Below are positions 15,459-23,460 of a stretch of 37,871 nucleotides of DNA, in pieces. Source of the DNA: Candidatus Omnitrophus sp. (GTDB lineage Bacteria; Omnitrophota; Gorgyraeia; Zapsychrales; Fredricksoniimonadaceae); NCBI GenBank assembly GCA_020719005.1, contig DYQZ01000007.1:1-37871 (forward strand), written 5' to 3'. How positions within the stretch are numbered: the first letter of the stretch is position 1; each line of letters starts with the position of its first letter. Both the position numbers and the translations under genes were made by a program. The notes below the pieces were generated by a model. It did no database searches. It had not been told where the DNA came from and worked only from the letters and a program-made list of their open reading frames with translations.

Positions 15459-15793
15459 TTCTTTTTCCTTCTTCCCATTTTAAAAGGACACACTTCGCCT
15501 GTTAAACCCGATGAAAAAAATACACAGATCGCACATAAACGTAATGAACCTGTGTATATTCTATACAGCTTTTTTCTTACTTATCGATACAATTCTTCAG
15601 TTTCTTTATTTGCTTTTCCAACCGCAAAAAGGCACGAACAAATGTCGGATACAAGTAAAAATTTAACATCTATTTTCGTGCAATGCAATAAATAATTTCC
15701 TGAATATCAAGAAGAACACCGACGAGGAAAAACGGGGACGAAAAATATTTATCCACAGAAAAGAAAAACATACGGACCAGGTGCCCGCAAGGG
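15459..15793. other. 335-base intergenic region
   Basis: AT-rich spacer between polyamine operon 1 and the envelope operon. It holds the hairpin at 15513-15557, the ribosome binding site of the decarboxylase, and probably that operon's promoter, for which I see no convincing -35/-10 pair. The part from about 15600 to 15793 shows no gene-like frame and no clear structure. Confidence 0.5.
15513..15557 (-). terminator. Hairpin with T run: terminator of the upstream operon or leader attenuator
   Basis: On the minus strand ATACACAG (15557-15550), a 22-base loop, CTGTGTAT (15527-15520), then seven T (15519-15513). It sits between the outer-membrane barrel gene and the arginine decarboxylase gene, so it can end the former or lie in the leader of the latter. 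The stem is short and the loop long, so strength is uncertain. Confidence 0.45.
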
Positions 15794-16507
15794 TCAAAAA
15801 CGGAAGTGGACGCCCCCTGTAGCAGAACCTCCATCTTGCCAATCTGACTCGAAATTCAACCACACATCAGGGCTTAAAGGGATATCCATCCCGAAGATCA
15901 AACCAAAGCGGCGGGCATCATCTGAATTGATACGGTTGCGCTCATTATCAAGTGTATGGATGTAGTCCATGACCGTATAACGCACGCCCGCATAAGGGGT
16001 CACATATTTCGTTTTGTAAGATTCCAACAAGGAGAATTGCCAATCTTCGAGAATGCCGTTGTTCTTGTGTCCGTCCCTCTTGACGGTCATCGGATGGATG
16101 CTGAAATGCTGAAAACCCGTTACGGTCTTCCATGGGTCTTTCTCATGAAGCTTTATCCGAAAGCCATAGCCCCCGCCCCAGACAGAACGGTCATAACGCA
16201 TCTGGCTCCCATCCGCGCTATTATGCCGAAAGGTGCTGTATAAACTCAACTTAAGGTCGAGCGATAACCAGTCAAGGACCCCGTATGACATCGTCAGATA
16301 ATTCTGGTAACTATGAACAGTCCCCAGATCATTACCAAGGTTCCGGCGATCAACATAATAATGCTGTAGGCCCCAGAAAGTTCCTTTCTTCTCGGGCATA
16401 GCAGTGCCATAGGCGGGAGCAGCCATGGCGGATGAGGTATCCATCAAGACTGCTATCAGCATCCCTAAGATCAAAGAAAGAAAGCACATCAGAAAAAGTT
16501 TTCTCAT
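15794..16507 (-). CDS. Outer-membrane beta-barrel-like protein
   Basis: A protein of 237 residues with a signal peptide (hydrophobic stretch at 4-21, cleavage near SSAMA at 29-30). The mature part alternates polar and aromatic residues in short strands (YQNYLTMSYGVLDWLSLDLK, YVTPYAGVRYTVMDYIH) and ends in GGVHFRF, a terminal phenylalanine that is the classic outer-membrane insertion signal. It resembles small 8-12-strand barrels, but I recognise no specific family. It lies 19 bases after the YraQ-type permease with GGGAGAG before its ATG, so it is probably the last gene of that operon. A role as outer-membrane conduit or sensor for the exported substrate is inference. Confidence 0.75.
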   Translation of the reverse strand: MRKLFLMCFLSLILGMLIAVLMDTSSAMAAPAYGTAMPEKKGTFWGLQHYYVDRRNLGNDLGTVHSYQNYLTMSYGVLDWLSLDLKLSLYSTFRHNSADGSQMRYDRSVWGGGYGFRIKLHEKDPWKTVTGFQHFSIHPMTVKRDGHKNNGILEDWQFSLLESYKTKYVTPYAGVRYTVMDYIHTLDNERNRINSDDARRFGLIFGMDIPLSPDVWLNFESDWQDGGSATGGVHFRF

Positions 16508-16526
16508 CTTCTCTCCCTATGAATGA

Positions 16527-17486
16527 TCAGACCAGAACAACCTGTAGGAAATTAAAAATATACCCCGTGATCATGATCGCGAGCGCGGTCACGCAAAAAA
16601 ACATCATAATAAGCGGCAATTTCATCGCCCGACGGAGCATCACCGCTTCAGGCAAGCTGAGCGCCGAGATCGCCATCAGGAAAGACAGGGCCGTCCCCAA
16701 CGGCATCCCTTTTTGGAACAACTCGACCGCGATGGGAACAACGGCCGCACAGCTCCCATAAAGAGGGACCCCAAGCAATGTCGCTACAGGCACGGAGAAA
16801 ACACCTGTTGCCGATATAAGACCATCGATCGTTTCGCGGGGTACATAGTTATGGATGATCGCGCCCACACCAACACCGACGAGTATCCATCCCCATATCT
16901 TGCGCGTGATCGAAATGGCCTCCCGCCAACCGAAGGAAATACGACTCATGAAAGTCGAAAAGACCGGTAAGGATGGCGCATTATCGCTATTAAAAACAAA
17001 ATCCTCGACCAGATGTTTTTCAAGTTTCATGCGCCCGAGCAATATCCCGGAAACAATACCGATGAGCATACCGCTTAGCACATACGCGACAGCGATCTTC
17101 CACCCGAACGCCCCGAACATAAGGACAACAACATACTCATTGACCACGGGAGACGTGATCAAGAATGAGAACATCACGCCGAGCGGAACGCCCGCTTTGA
17201 GGAACGCAAAAAAGATAGGAATGGACGAACACGAACAAAAAGGAGTGACCGCACCAAAAAGAGCGGCGAAAAAATGCCCCGCCAGACCGGTCTTACTCAT
17301 CCAACGACGGATCTTTTCATGAGGGATAAAAGAACGGACCACGCCTATTAGAAAGATAAGAACAAGAAGAAGCGCCGTGATCTTGATCGTATCTTCAACA
17401 AAAAAAGAAACAGCTTCAGCCAGACGACTTCCTTCGTTGAGACGGAAAACATGAAGCGCGACCCAACTACCGAGTTTTTCTAGCAT
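16527..17486 (-). CDS. YraQ/UPF0718-family permease, putative metal or metalloid exporter
   Basis: A protein of 319 residues with about eight hydrophobic segments. The family signature TPFCSCSSIPIFFAF occurs at residues 81-95 (Cys84, Cys86), followed by SFLITSPVVNEYV, and the second half has a partial echo (LYGSCAAVVPIA). Members are permeases of the UPF0718/SO_0444 group tied to export of heavy metals or, in ArsP relatives, organoarsenicals. The paired cysteines in a membrane segment suit thiol-binding cargo. Its ATG overlaps the stop of the small CCCC protein by 7 bases. A secreted Lys-rich protein lies upstream and a barrel downstream, all on one strand. The substrate is unknown. Confidence 0.9.
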   Translation of the reverse strand: MLEKLGSWVALHVFRLNEGSRLAEAVSFFVEDTIKITALLLVLIFLIGVVRSFIPHEKIRRWMSKTGLAGHFFAALFGAVTPFCSCSSIPIFFAFLKAGVPLGVMFSFLITSPVVNEYVVVLMFGAFGWKIAVAYVLSGMLIGIVSGILLGRMKLEKHLVEDFVFNSDNAPSLPVFSTFMSRISFGWREAISITRKIWGWILVGVGVGAIIHNYVPRETIDGLISATGVFSVPVATLLGVPLYGSCAAVVPIAVELFQKGMPLGTALSFLMAISALSLPEAVMLRRAMKLPLIMMFFCVTALAIMITGYIFNFLQVVLV

Positions 17487-17626
17487 TTCTTATCCTTCTT
17501 ATCACCCGAACAGCAACAGCAACCGCCGGACTTGGCCTTCTCTTCCATCTTCTGATCAAGCTTTGCAAAAAGATTCGCCCAAAATCCCTTTTTTTGTTCT
17601 TTACCGTTATTTTGTTTCACTTCCAT
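17480..17626 (-). CDS. 48-residue CCCC-motif protein
   Basis: A short gene that is easily missed: ATG at 17626, TAG at 17480-17482, with GGAGG 6 bases before the start. The product begins MEVKQNNGKEQKKGFWANLF, has a short amphipathic helix (FAKLDQKMEEKAK) and ends SGGCCCCSGDKKDKKC, with four consecutive cysteines plus a terminal one. Its last 7 bases overlap the permease start, so the two are translationally coupled. A polycysteine tail fits binding of soft metals such as Cu, Zn, Cd or As(III); handing cargo to the permease is inference. I know of no named family for it. Confidence 0.85.
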   Translation of the reverse strand: MEVKQNNGKEQKKGFWANLFAKLDQKMEEKAKSGGCCCCSGDKKDKKC

Positions 17627-17650
17627 AAATTCCTCCAATTCATTCAAAGA

Positions 17651-18103
17651 TCATTGTGACGACGAGGAAGCCTCATCGCTATTGGTCATCGCATTGATCG
17701 TTACGCCTTCTTTCTTATCAGGAGCGGCTTTCTTGGAACCATAAACTCTTTTCTTACGCATGCTTTTCTTCTTGGGTATTTCTTTTACCTCGGCCTCTGC
17801 TTTTACTTGCGGGGCAACAACAACGGGCTTTCCATCTTGCCCCAGAGCCACTTCGGGTTTAACTTCTATTACCTTTACCGGAGCGCTTTGTTTATCTGTC
17901 GGGGCCTCGGCATCAGAACTTACATTGACCTTAACGTCCGGGGTCTTCTTTGATGTATAAACCTTCTTTTTCTTTTTATCCTTCCAGGCTTTGCGTTTCT
18001 CATGAACAGGGCTGTAATCACGCTCCTGTTGTGCATGAACCACAGGAACAAGCACCCCCGCAAAAAACAACACAATAAAGATCCAAATACATTTTCTGAA
18101 CAT
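17651..18103 (-). CDS. Secreted Lys-rich protein with a duplicated motif
   Basis: A protein of 150 residues with a clear signal peptide (hydrophobic 6-23, cleavage near VVHAQQ). The mature protein is highly charged and low in aromatics, hence probably disordered. A motif occurs twice: KKKKVYTSKKTPDVKVNVSS and RKKRVYGSKKAAPD, the latter followed by GVTINAMTNS, each then followed by an acidic Asp/Glu-Ala patch. No domain is recognised. AAGGAG lies 6 bases before the ATG. It begins a probable four-gene operon with the CCCC protein 24 bases downstream, the permease and the barrel. A periplasmic binding or tethering role is a guess from context. Confidence 0.75.
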   Translation of the reverse strand: MFRKCIWIFIVLFFAGVLVPVVHAQQERDYSPVHEKRKAWKDKKKKKVYTSKKTPDVKVNVSSDAEAPTDKQSAPVKVIEVKPEVALGQDGKPVVVAPQVKAEAEVKEIPKKKSMRKKRVYGSKKAAPDKKEGVTINAMTNSDEASSSSQ

Positions 18104-18235
18104 AAGTGTCTCCTTTTCAAAGGATTATACTCTCAAGCCTGCAGGCGCGCATCACTAAAATAATAAAAGACCGGAATAACCACAAAAAAGGTGCGCAATA
18201 AGGAAATTTCGCTACTGCAAATTTTATGTTTATGT

Positions 18236-18241
18236 TACAAT
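18236..18241 (+). promoter_or_regulatory. Putative -10 box of the tRNA-Arg gene
   Basis: TACAAT lies 10 bases upstream of the mature tRNA 5' end. The sequence 16 bases further upstream (ACTGCA) is a weak -35 match. Confidence 0.4.
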
Positions 18242-18251
18242 TTCGCCTACT

Positions 18252-18326
18252 GTCCCCTTAGCTTAACGGATAAAGCACCAGCCTCCGGAGCTGGTGATGG
18301 GGGTTCGATTCCCCCAGGGGGCGCCA
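18252..18326 (+). tRNA. tRNA-Arg (anticodon CCG)
   Basis: A full cloverleaf can be drawn: acceptor GTCCCCT with AGGGGGC (one T-G pair), D arm GCTT/AAGC, anticodon stem CCAGC/GCTGG with loop CTCCGGA giving anticodon CCG, a short variable region, and T arm GGGGG/CCCCC with loop TTCGATT. The discriminator is G and CCA is encoded. It reads arginine CGG codons. It is the only plus-strand gene beyond base 2904. The 3' CCA is part of an 11-bp hairpin with the following bases. Confidence 0.97.
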
Positions 18327-18347
18327 TTTTTACTCCGTAAAAATGGC
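18323..18347 (+). repeat. Perfect hairpin overlapping the tRNA-Arg 3' end
   Basis: GCCATTTTTAC (18323-18333), loop TCC, GTAAAAATGGC (18337-18347): an 11-bp perfect stem that starts at the discriminator base and includes the encoded CCA. It could direct 3' processing or mark an integration or duplication scar. No T run follows, so it is not a standard terminator. Confidence 0.7.
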
Positions 18348-18510
18348 AAGCCCATTCCTTACGTTTTGATTTTCTATTGGTTCGCCTGCCGTTGTTTACC
18401 TGGGATGCTTTCACATTCAATGGTTGAGTCGCTTGGCAACGTGCTTGGGGACACGTAGCCCTGCTTGTTGTTTTGATGGCGGGGCAACATGTCCCCTGGT
18501 CGGCATTGGT

Positions 18511-19554
18511 TTATAACGGAATTTGCTGGGAAAGGCAATGGCATGTGCCGAGGCCGACGATAATGTCAGTTGCATCAATGGGAACAATGCGACGGCCTTT
18601 GAAAAGACCTTTAAGAATGCGGATCGCTTCTTTATCCTGGGCACAGTTGAATACCGGCAACAGAACGATCCCGTTGGCAATATAAAAGTTCGCATAACTC
18701 GCCGGAAGACGTTCATCTTTGCGATAATAACGGGGTTCAGGCATCGGGAGCGTCACAATACGGAACGGTTTCCCATCCAGGTTGCGAAAACTCTTCAAGC
18801 GCTCAATATTGTCGCGGCATATTGCGTGGTTCTCATCCGCTTTGTTCTTTTCCTTAACCGTTACGATCGTATTTTTATCTGTAAAGCGCGCGATATCATC
18901 AATGTGTCCGTCGGTGTCATCACCCGCGATGCCATCTTTGAGCCACAGGATCTTTTTCACACCAAGATTTGACTTGAGCGCCGTCTCGATCTCTTCTTTG
19001 TTCAAATGCGGATTACGGTTCTTGTTGAGCAGGCACAATTCTGTGGTCAAGAGCACGCCGGCACCATTGACATCAATGGACCCGCCCTCCATGACCAGAG
19101 GATATGAAAAACACGGAAGCCCGAGGAATGAGGACATCTTCTTAGCGATCCTGTTATCCTTGGCCGAGGGATATTTTCCGCCCCATGCATTAAAGATCCA
19201 ATCAGTGGCAACCCGCGCGCCTGTCTTTTGATGCTTAAGGACAATACAACCATGATCCCGGCACCAGGCGTCATTCGTCGGAAAACGATGCAGGAACACA
19301 TTTTTTGTGACCTTGCGCTTCTTGAGCTTAAGTTTAAGCGCACGTTCCATCGCATCGTCATTAACGTTAATGTGAACCTCTTCAACCTTGGCCAGATGCA
19401 TCACCATATCTGCAAAAGCATCCTGAGCAGATTTAAGGGCGGTGAAGAAACTTTTTGGATTATGAGGATACGAAAGCCATGTGCCCTGATGGGGTTCCCA
19501 CTCGGCGGGCATCCTGTAACCTTGACGTATCAGATCGTGAAATTTATTTTTCAT
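18511..19554 (-). CDS. aguA: Agmatine deiminase
   Basis: A protein of 347 residues of the porphyromonas-type peptidyl-arginine deiminase/AguA family. It hydrolyses agmatine to N-carbamoylputrescine and ammonia. Active-site features visible are WEPHQGTWLSYPHN near the start, WCRDHGCIVL, MEGGSIDVNG, the His/Asp of DTDGHIDDIARF and the catalytic cysteine (about residue 340) in TCHCLSQQIPL. The frame extends 23 codons further upstream, but the family begins near the ATG at 19554, which overlaps the end of the amidase gene by 11 bases (ATGAAAAATAA). No separate ribosome binding site is visible, so translation is probably coupled. Agmatine would come from the decarboxylase at 14832. Confidence 0.95.
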   Translation of the reverse strand: MKNKFHDLIRQGYRMPAEWEPHQGTWLSYPHNPKSFFTALKSAQDAFADMVMHLAKVEEVHINVNDDAMERALKLKLKKRKVTKNVFLHRFPTNDAWCRDHGCIVLKHQKTGARVATDWIFNAWGGKYPSAKDNRIAKKMSSFLGLPCFSYPLVMEGGSIDVNGAGVLLTTELCLLNKNRNPHLNKEEIETALKSNLGVKKILWLKDGIAGDDTDGHIDDIARFTDKNTIVTVKEKNKADENHAICRDNIERLKSFRNLDGKPFRIVTLPMPEPRYYRKDERLPASYANFYIANGIVLLPVFNCAQDKEAIRILKGLFKGRRIVPIDATDIIVGLGTCHCLSQQIPL

Positions 19555-20440
19555 TGTCGAACCGTTTATATAAAGCGCTGTAACTATCAATACGTCTATC
19601 ACGCAAAAAAGGCCACTGCACACGTTTGGAAGCGATCACATCAAGATCAACAGAGACAATGAGAGCCTCTTCCTTATTTACAGAAGCACGCTTCACGACC
19701 GTTCCATAAGGATCAGCCACAAAGCTCTGCCCCCAGAACTCAATACCTTCCTTGCCCTTTTCCGGGTTCGGCTCATATCCCACACGGTTCGTCGCCGCCA
19801 CAAAACAGCCGTTAGCAATAGCATGTGCGCGCTGGATCGTCTCCCAGGAATCGTGCTGACGCACACCGTATTCAGCCTTGTCCGCCGGAAGCCAGCCGAT
19901 CGCAGTCGGATAGAAAATGATCTGTGCGCCCTTAAGCGCAGTCAAACGTGCCGCTTCGGGATACCACTGGTCCCAGCAAATAAGAACGCCGATATCCGCA
20001 TATTTTGTCTTAAAGACCTGATATCCCAGATCACCAGGCGCAAAATAAAACTTTTCATAAAATTGAGGGTCATCAGGGATATGCATCTTGCGGTATTTGC
20101 CAAGATACTTTCCGTCGGCATCAAGTACCGCGGTCGTGTTGTAATAAACACCCTCGGCCTGTTTCTCAAAAAGAGAGGCCACAATGACAACTTTATATTT
20201 CTTGGCGAGAGAAGACAATGCCTTGACGACTGCGGCTTTCTCACTCACCGGTTCAGCAAGTTTAAAGAGCTCGTAGGATTCGTGCTGACAGAAATAACGC
20301 GACTTGAACAGTTCCTGGGTCGCGATGATCTTTGCCCCTTTTTTAGCAGCAGAAGCGATCATCCCAAGCACTTTATCAAAATTCTTACCGACGCTATCAC
20401 TACAGGAATGCTGGATCAGTCCAATATTGACCTTGTTCAC
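19544..20440 (-). CDS. aguB: N-carbamoylputrescine amidase
   Basis: A protein of 298 residues of the nitrilase superfamily. The Glu-Lys-Cys triad is in place: Glu43 (ATQELF), Lys118 (KYRKMHIPDD) and Cys155 (GVLICWDQWYPEAARL), with the GYEPNPEKG and WGQSFVADPYG motifs typical of N-carbamoylputrescine amidases. It releases putrescine, CO2 and ammonia. It begins with GTG, with GGGGGAG almost touching the start codon, and is followed by agmatine deiminase in an 11-base overlap, a pairing that makes the substrate assignment firm. Together they turn agmatine into putrescine. Confidence 0.95.
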   Translation of the reverse strand: MNKVNIGLIQHSCSDSVGKNFDKVLGMIASAAKKGAKIIATQELFKSRYFCQHESYELFKLAEPVSEKAAVVKALSSLAKKYKVVIVASLFEKQAEGVYYNTTAVLDADGKYLGKYRKMHIPDDPQFYEKFYFAPGDLGYQVFKTKYADIGVLICWDQWYPEAARLTALKGAQIIFYPTAIGWLPADKAEYGVRQHDSWETIQRAHAIANGCFVAATNRVGYEPNPEKGKEGIEFWGQSFVADPYGTVVKRASVNKEEALIVSVDLDVIASKRVQWPFLRDRRIDSYSALYKRFDNEK

Positions 20441-20511
20441 ATCTCCCCCTTTTTTAAGCAGGGTTTATTGTAGCGAAAGTGTTGTGATTTTCAACAGGTA
20501 AATAAAACCGC

Positions 20512-23274
20512 CTATCCATTGGGAAACAACACCCGCTCAACCTCCGGGATTGACGAGGCCGGCTTCAACGGTTTGAGATCAAAGATAACGGGAGAAAAGC
20601 CAAGGGTGTTCTGATAAGCATTCAATTGTTCCTTGCTCCATGTATCAAAATGGACTTGTCCGCCCGCGGCATCTACAAACATATCCATCGTGCCGGCACC
20701 GAGGTCGATGCCGCCGGCCGGAGCCGCTATCACATCCGCATCTAAAGAAGCCGCCGGATGCTTTTCTATTGATCTGCGGAAAATAACAGAAGAACTGCTT
20801 TCCGGAAGAATAAAATCCCCCTCAGCTCTTAATATCTCATTAAATCCATCACCAACGAAGGCGGTGAGAAAAATGATCCCGCCCGGCTTTAAGACCCTCA
20901 ACAATTCCTGAGCCATCTCATCAGGAAGATCTTCAGAGATCGTCAGGTTCTGACCAAAAATAACACCGATACTGTTGTCGGGAAGCGGCAAGGTGTCTTC
21001 AAAAGATCTCTGATATATTTTGTATTCAACTTTTCCCGGTTCATTTTTGCTCTGATAATATTCTTGCGCCACCTTGATGCGCCCCGCCTGAATTTCCATG
21101 CCATGGATCACCGATGCCCCTGTAACAGCTTTGACCTTTTCCAGCTCCTGATAAGAATTCCCGAATCCAAGGACCAATGCCTCATTAATATCAACACCAT
21201 CATGCACCATTTTCTTAACCTCGCCTTTCAGAAGAGGGCCATAGTGTGTAGCAAACAAATCCCGGCTTGTCCGTGTACCACCACCGAAATCATCATAAAA
21301 TCTCGGGTCAACGGCCTTGATCTTTTCTGAAGCATCGTCTGTGTTGCCTTCAGCAGCAAACCCCTTGCCCGCCACAACATGAATAACCTCCGGAAGCGCG
21401 CCCGAACGAAAACTTTGTCGAGACTCCTCCATCACCTTGATATTCAGTGACGTCCAAATGCCTTCACGCTTGATCCCGTCTTTCCCGGAAAGTAAAGAAT
21501 AAAAAGTCTTCACCAACCTGGGATACTCGACATTGAACACAAAGAAACCATCCGATGAGAAAAACCTATTCAAAGCCTTAAAATGAAGAGTCACCTCTCT
21601 TCGACGCCACTGTTCATGAAGAATAAAGTGAAAACCGTTCTTACTATAGCCAGCCTGAATAAGGGATCCTTCAGGTAATACCTTTTCCAGCACCTCTCCC
21701 GTCGTCTGGAAAGGTGCCACAACCATCGAGATCGCTGGCTCCATCTCCAGGTCATTGATCATGCGCGGATATATCGTTTCAGTCGTTGCGATCACGCGAA
21801 CATTGTTGATCCCGCGCTTGCGCATTTCCACCAGCAAGCCTTTAGCCGCACGCAGATCCCCTGCTCCCCAATCAAGCACATAAAAAGGCTTATCACCAAA
21901 AATAGCGGCATCATGCGCGATACGATCGATCAGTGAACCATTCAAGATAGTCGTAAAAACATGATCGATCTCCTGGATCGTGGTCTGGAAAATAGGCCAA
22001 CCATCTGCAAAGCGTACAAATGACCCGATATTCCCGCAAAGAACCCGTTTTGTCCGCCCCTGTTTTCTCGACTGAAGAATATCATGATAAGAAACCGCTG
22101 GATCCAGAAAGAGACGGCGCCTAACATCTGCCGGAATAACTCCTAAAGCGTTACGTTCCGGCAAAAGCCCCATTCCAGCCAGAAGCAAATGACGTCCAAT
22201 AAGGGAGCCCAGCCCTACAACCTTTGAGATCTTCATTGACGCATCCACGAGGACGATCCCGCCGGAAAAATATTTACGCGGAATTAGCGCTCCGGAGGCA
22301 GAGTCGTGCTCTTCCTTGATCAAATTGAACGCGCCCTGTTTGAACGACGCCACATACTGCTGATAGATCTCCTCCACCGCCGCCGGGTCTCCTGTATCAA
22401 CCCCAGGCACTTTCTTCTGATCCACATAGACCGATGCCAAAAGCGTGTCCTTGACCTTCTTTTTATACCAACTCGCAAGAATGAACGAATGATAGATCTG
22501 ACGCAGGCGTGCAAAATGCGCGCCTTCATTGACTTCTTTTTCCAACGCTGGAAGAACGACCTCACGCATTACAGACACAGCAAGGTCTGAACCTTGTTCT
22601 ACCAATGGTGCGGTTGATGCGATGGACTGTCCGCGGTCTTTTGCCATCGCCAGATAATCCACCTCGGTCATGACCTTCAAATGAGAACTGACCACAACAG
22701 CGGTCGCGTCTTTAGCATCAGGTCTTTCATAAACCGTAACCTCTGCCGGAACGATCCACACACGGTTGCGTGCATCAAAAGGTATCTCGGTCGTTCCCAA
22801 ACGCTCCTGAGCCGTGCGGTATACCTCATCCCAGAATTTCTTTCCGATCGCCTCATCCGGATAAATAGCAGAAGAGGCGATCTGCTTAAGCAAATAATCC
22901 TGTGCCAAAAGGTCTCTGCCCATTTCAGTTTGACCAAAAAGTTCGGGCACGATACGGTCATGTTCATCGGGGGACAAATTAACCCAAAGATCTTTTTCAG
23001 GAATAGTAAGCGCCGCCATGAAATATTTCGCGAGGCGCGTGATCTCATCCTTCAAGGCGGGCGCATCATCAGCTCCGTCACCTTGATCAACAATAAGATC
23101 AAAACGGAACGGCTCTTTACTGTAGGCCTTGATCCCGACCAAGACCGGCGGCTGATACGAAGACGAAAAACTCACCAATGCCCCAGGTTCAGGCAGAACA
23201 ATGCCCGATGCCCCGACAGGTGTTCCTGTGAGGATCAAGAATAAAATCAATAACAAGTGCAGTATCTTTTTCAA
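20512..23274 (-). CDS. Secreted Omnitrophota-type protein with two methyltransferase-like domains
   Basis: A protein of 920 residues. It starts with TTG (GGGG 7 bases upstream) and a signal peptide ending near GTPVGAS. Residues about 30-330 form an N-terminal module (FDLIVDQGDG, DLWVNLSPDEHDRIVPELFG, KVMTEVDYLAMAKDRG) that I recall from many large exported Omnitrophota proteins. At about 460 a class I SAM-methyltransferase-like fold begins (YVLDWGAGDLRAAKGLL). A second begins near 700 (EALVLGFGNSYQELEKV, later ISEDLPDEMAQELLRVLKPG and IIFLTAF). The end (GGIDLGAGTMDMFVD, then FSPVIFDLKPLKP) matches a C-terminal motif also recalled from that lineage. Two SAM-type folds outside the cytoplasm would be odd. 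Domain calls rest on motifs; catalysis is unproven. Confidence 0.75.
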   Translation of the reverse strand: MKKILHLLLILFLILTGTPVGASGIVLPEPGALVSFSSSYQPPVLVGIKAYSKEPFRFDLIVDQGDGADDAPALKDEITRLAKYFMAALTIPEKDLWVNLSPDEHDRIVPELFGQTEMGRDLLAQDYLLKQIASSAIYPDEAIGKKFWDEVYRTAQERLGTTEIPFDARNRVWIVPAEVTVYERPDAKDATAVVVSSHLKVMTEVDYLAMAKDRGQSIASTAPLVEQGSDLAVSVMREVVLPALEKEVNEGAHFARLRQIYHSFILASWYKKKVKDTLLASVYVDQKKVPGVDTGDPAAVEEIYQQYVASFKQGAFNLIKEEHDSASGALIPRKYFSGGIVLVDASMKISKVVGLGSLIGRHLLLAGMGLLPERNALGVIPADVRRRLFLDPAVSYHDILQSRKQGRTKRVLCGNIGSFVRFADGWPIFQTTIQEIDHVFTTILNGSLIDRIAHDAAIFGDKPFYVLDWGAGDLRAAKGLLVEMRKRGINNVRVIATTETIYPRMINDLEMEPAISMVVAPFQTTGEVLEKVLPEGSLIQAGYSKNGFHFILHEQWRRREVTLHFKALNRFFSSDGFFVFNVEYPRLVKTFYSLLSGKDGIKREGIWTSLNIKVMEESRQSFRSGALPEVIHVVAGKGFAAEGNTDDASEKIKAVDPRFYDDFGGGTRTSRDLFATHYGPLLKGEVKKMVHDGVDINEALVLGFGNSYQELEKVKAVTGASVIHGMEIQAGRIKVAQEYYQSKNEPGKVEYKIYQRSFEDTLPLPDNSIGVIFGQNLTISEDLPDEMAQELLRVLKPGGIIFLTAFVGDGFNEILRAEGDFILPESSSSVIFRRSIEKHPAASLDADVIAAPAGGIDLGAGTMDMFVDAAGGQVHFDTWSKEQLNAYQNTLGFSPVIFDLKPLKPASSIPEVERVLFPNG

Positions 23275-23460
23275 CGCCTATCCCCTTATTATGACGCTCA
23301 TTCCACCTTTAATAAGTATCTACTTATAAAAGAAGAAAAACAAGGGGGCTGCCAGCCCGCTGGAAGACATTCTTCTCTGATGCATCTCATTGCAGGGGTG
23401 AGTGATACGGATGTATTAAAAGATTGGGCTATTCATTTATATTTTTTTATTGACCGGCAA

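Noticed and set aside
15450-15695. 81-codon plus-strand frame upstream of the decarboxylase
   Set aside because: Low-complexity start, overlaps the decarboxylase leader hairpin, no ribosome binding site and no recognisable motif.
18417-18716. 99-codon minus-strand frame past the end of agmatine deiminase
   Set aside because: Half of it is out-of-frame overlap with the enzyme's 3' end; the rest has no domain or ribosome binding site.
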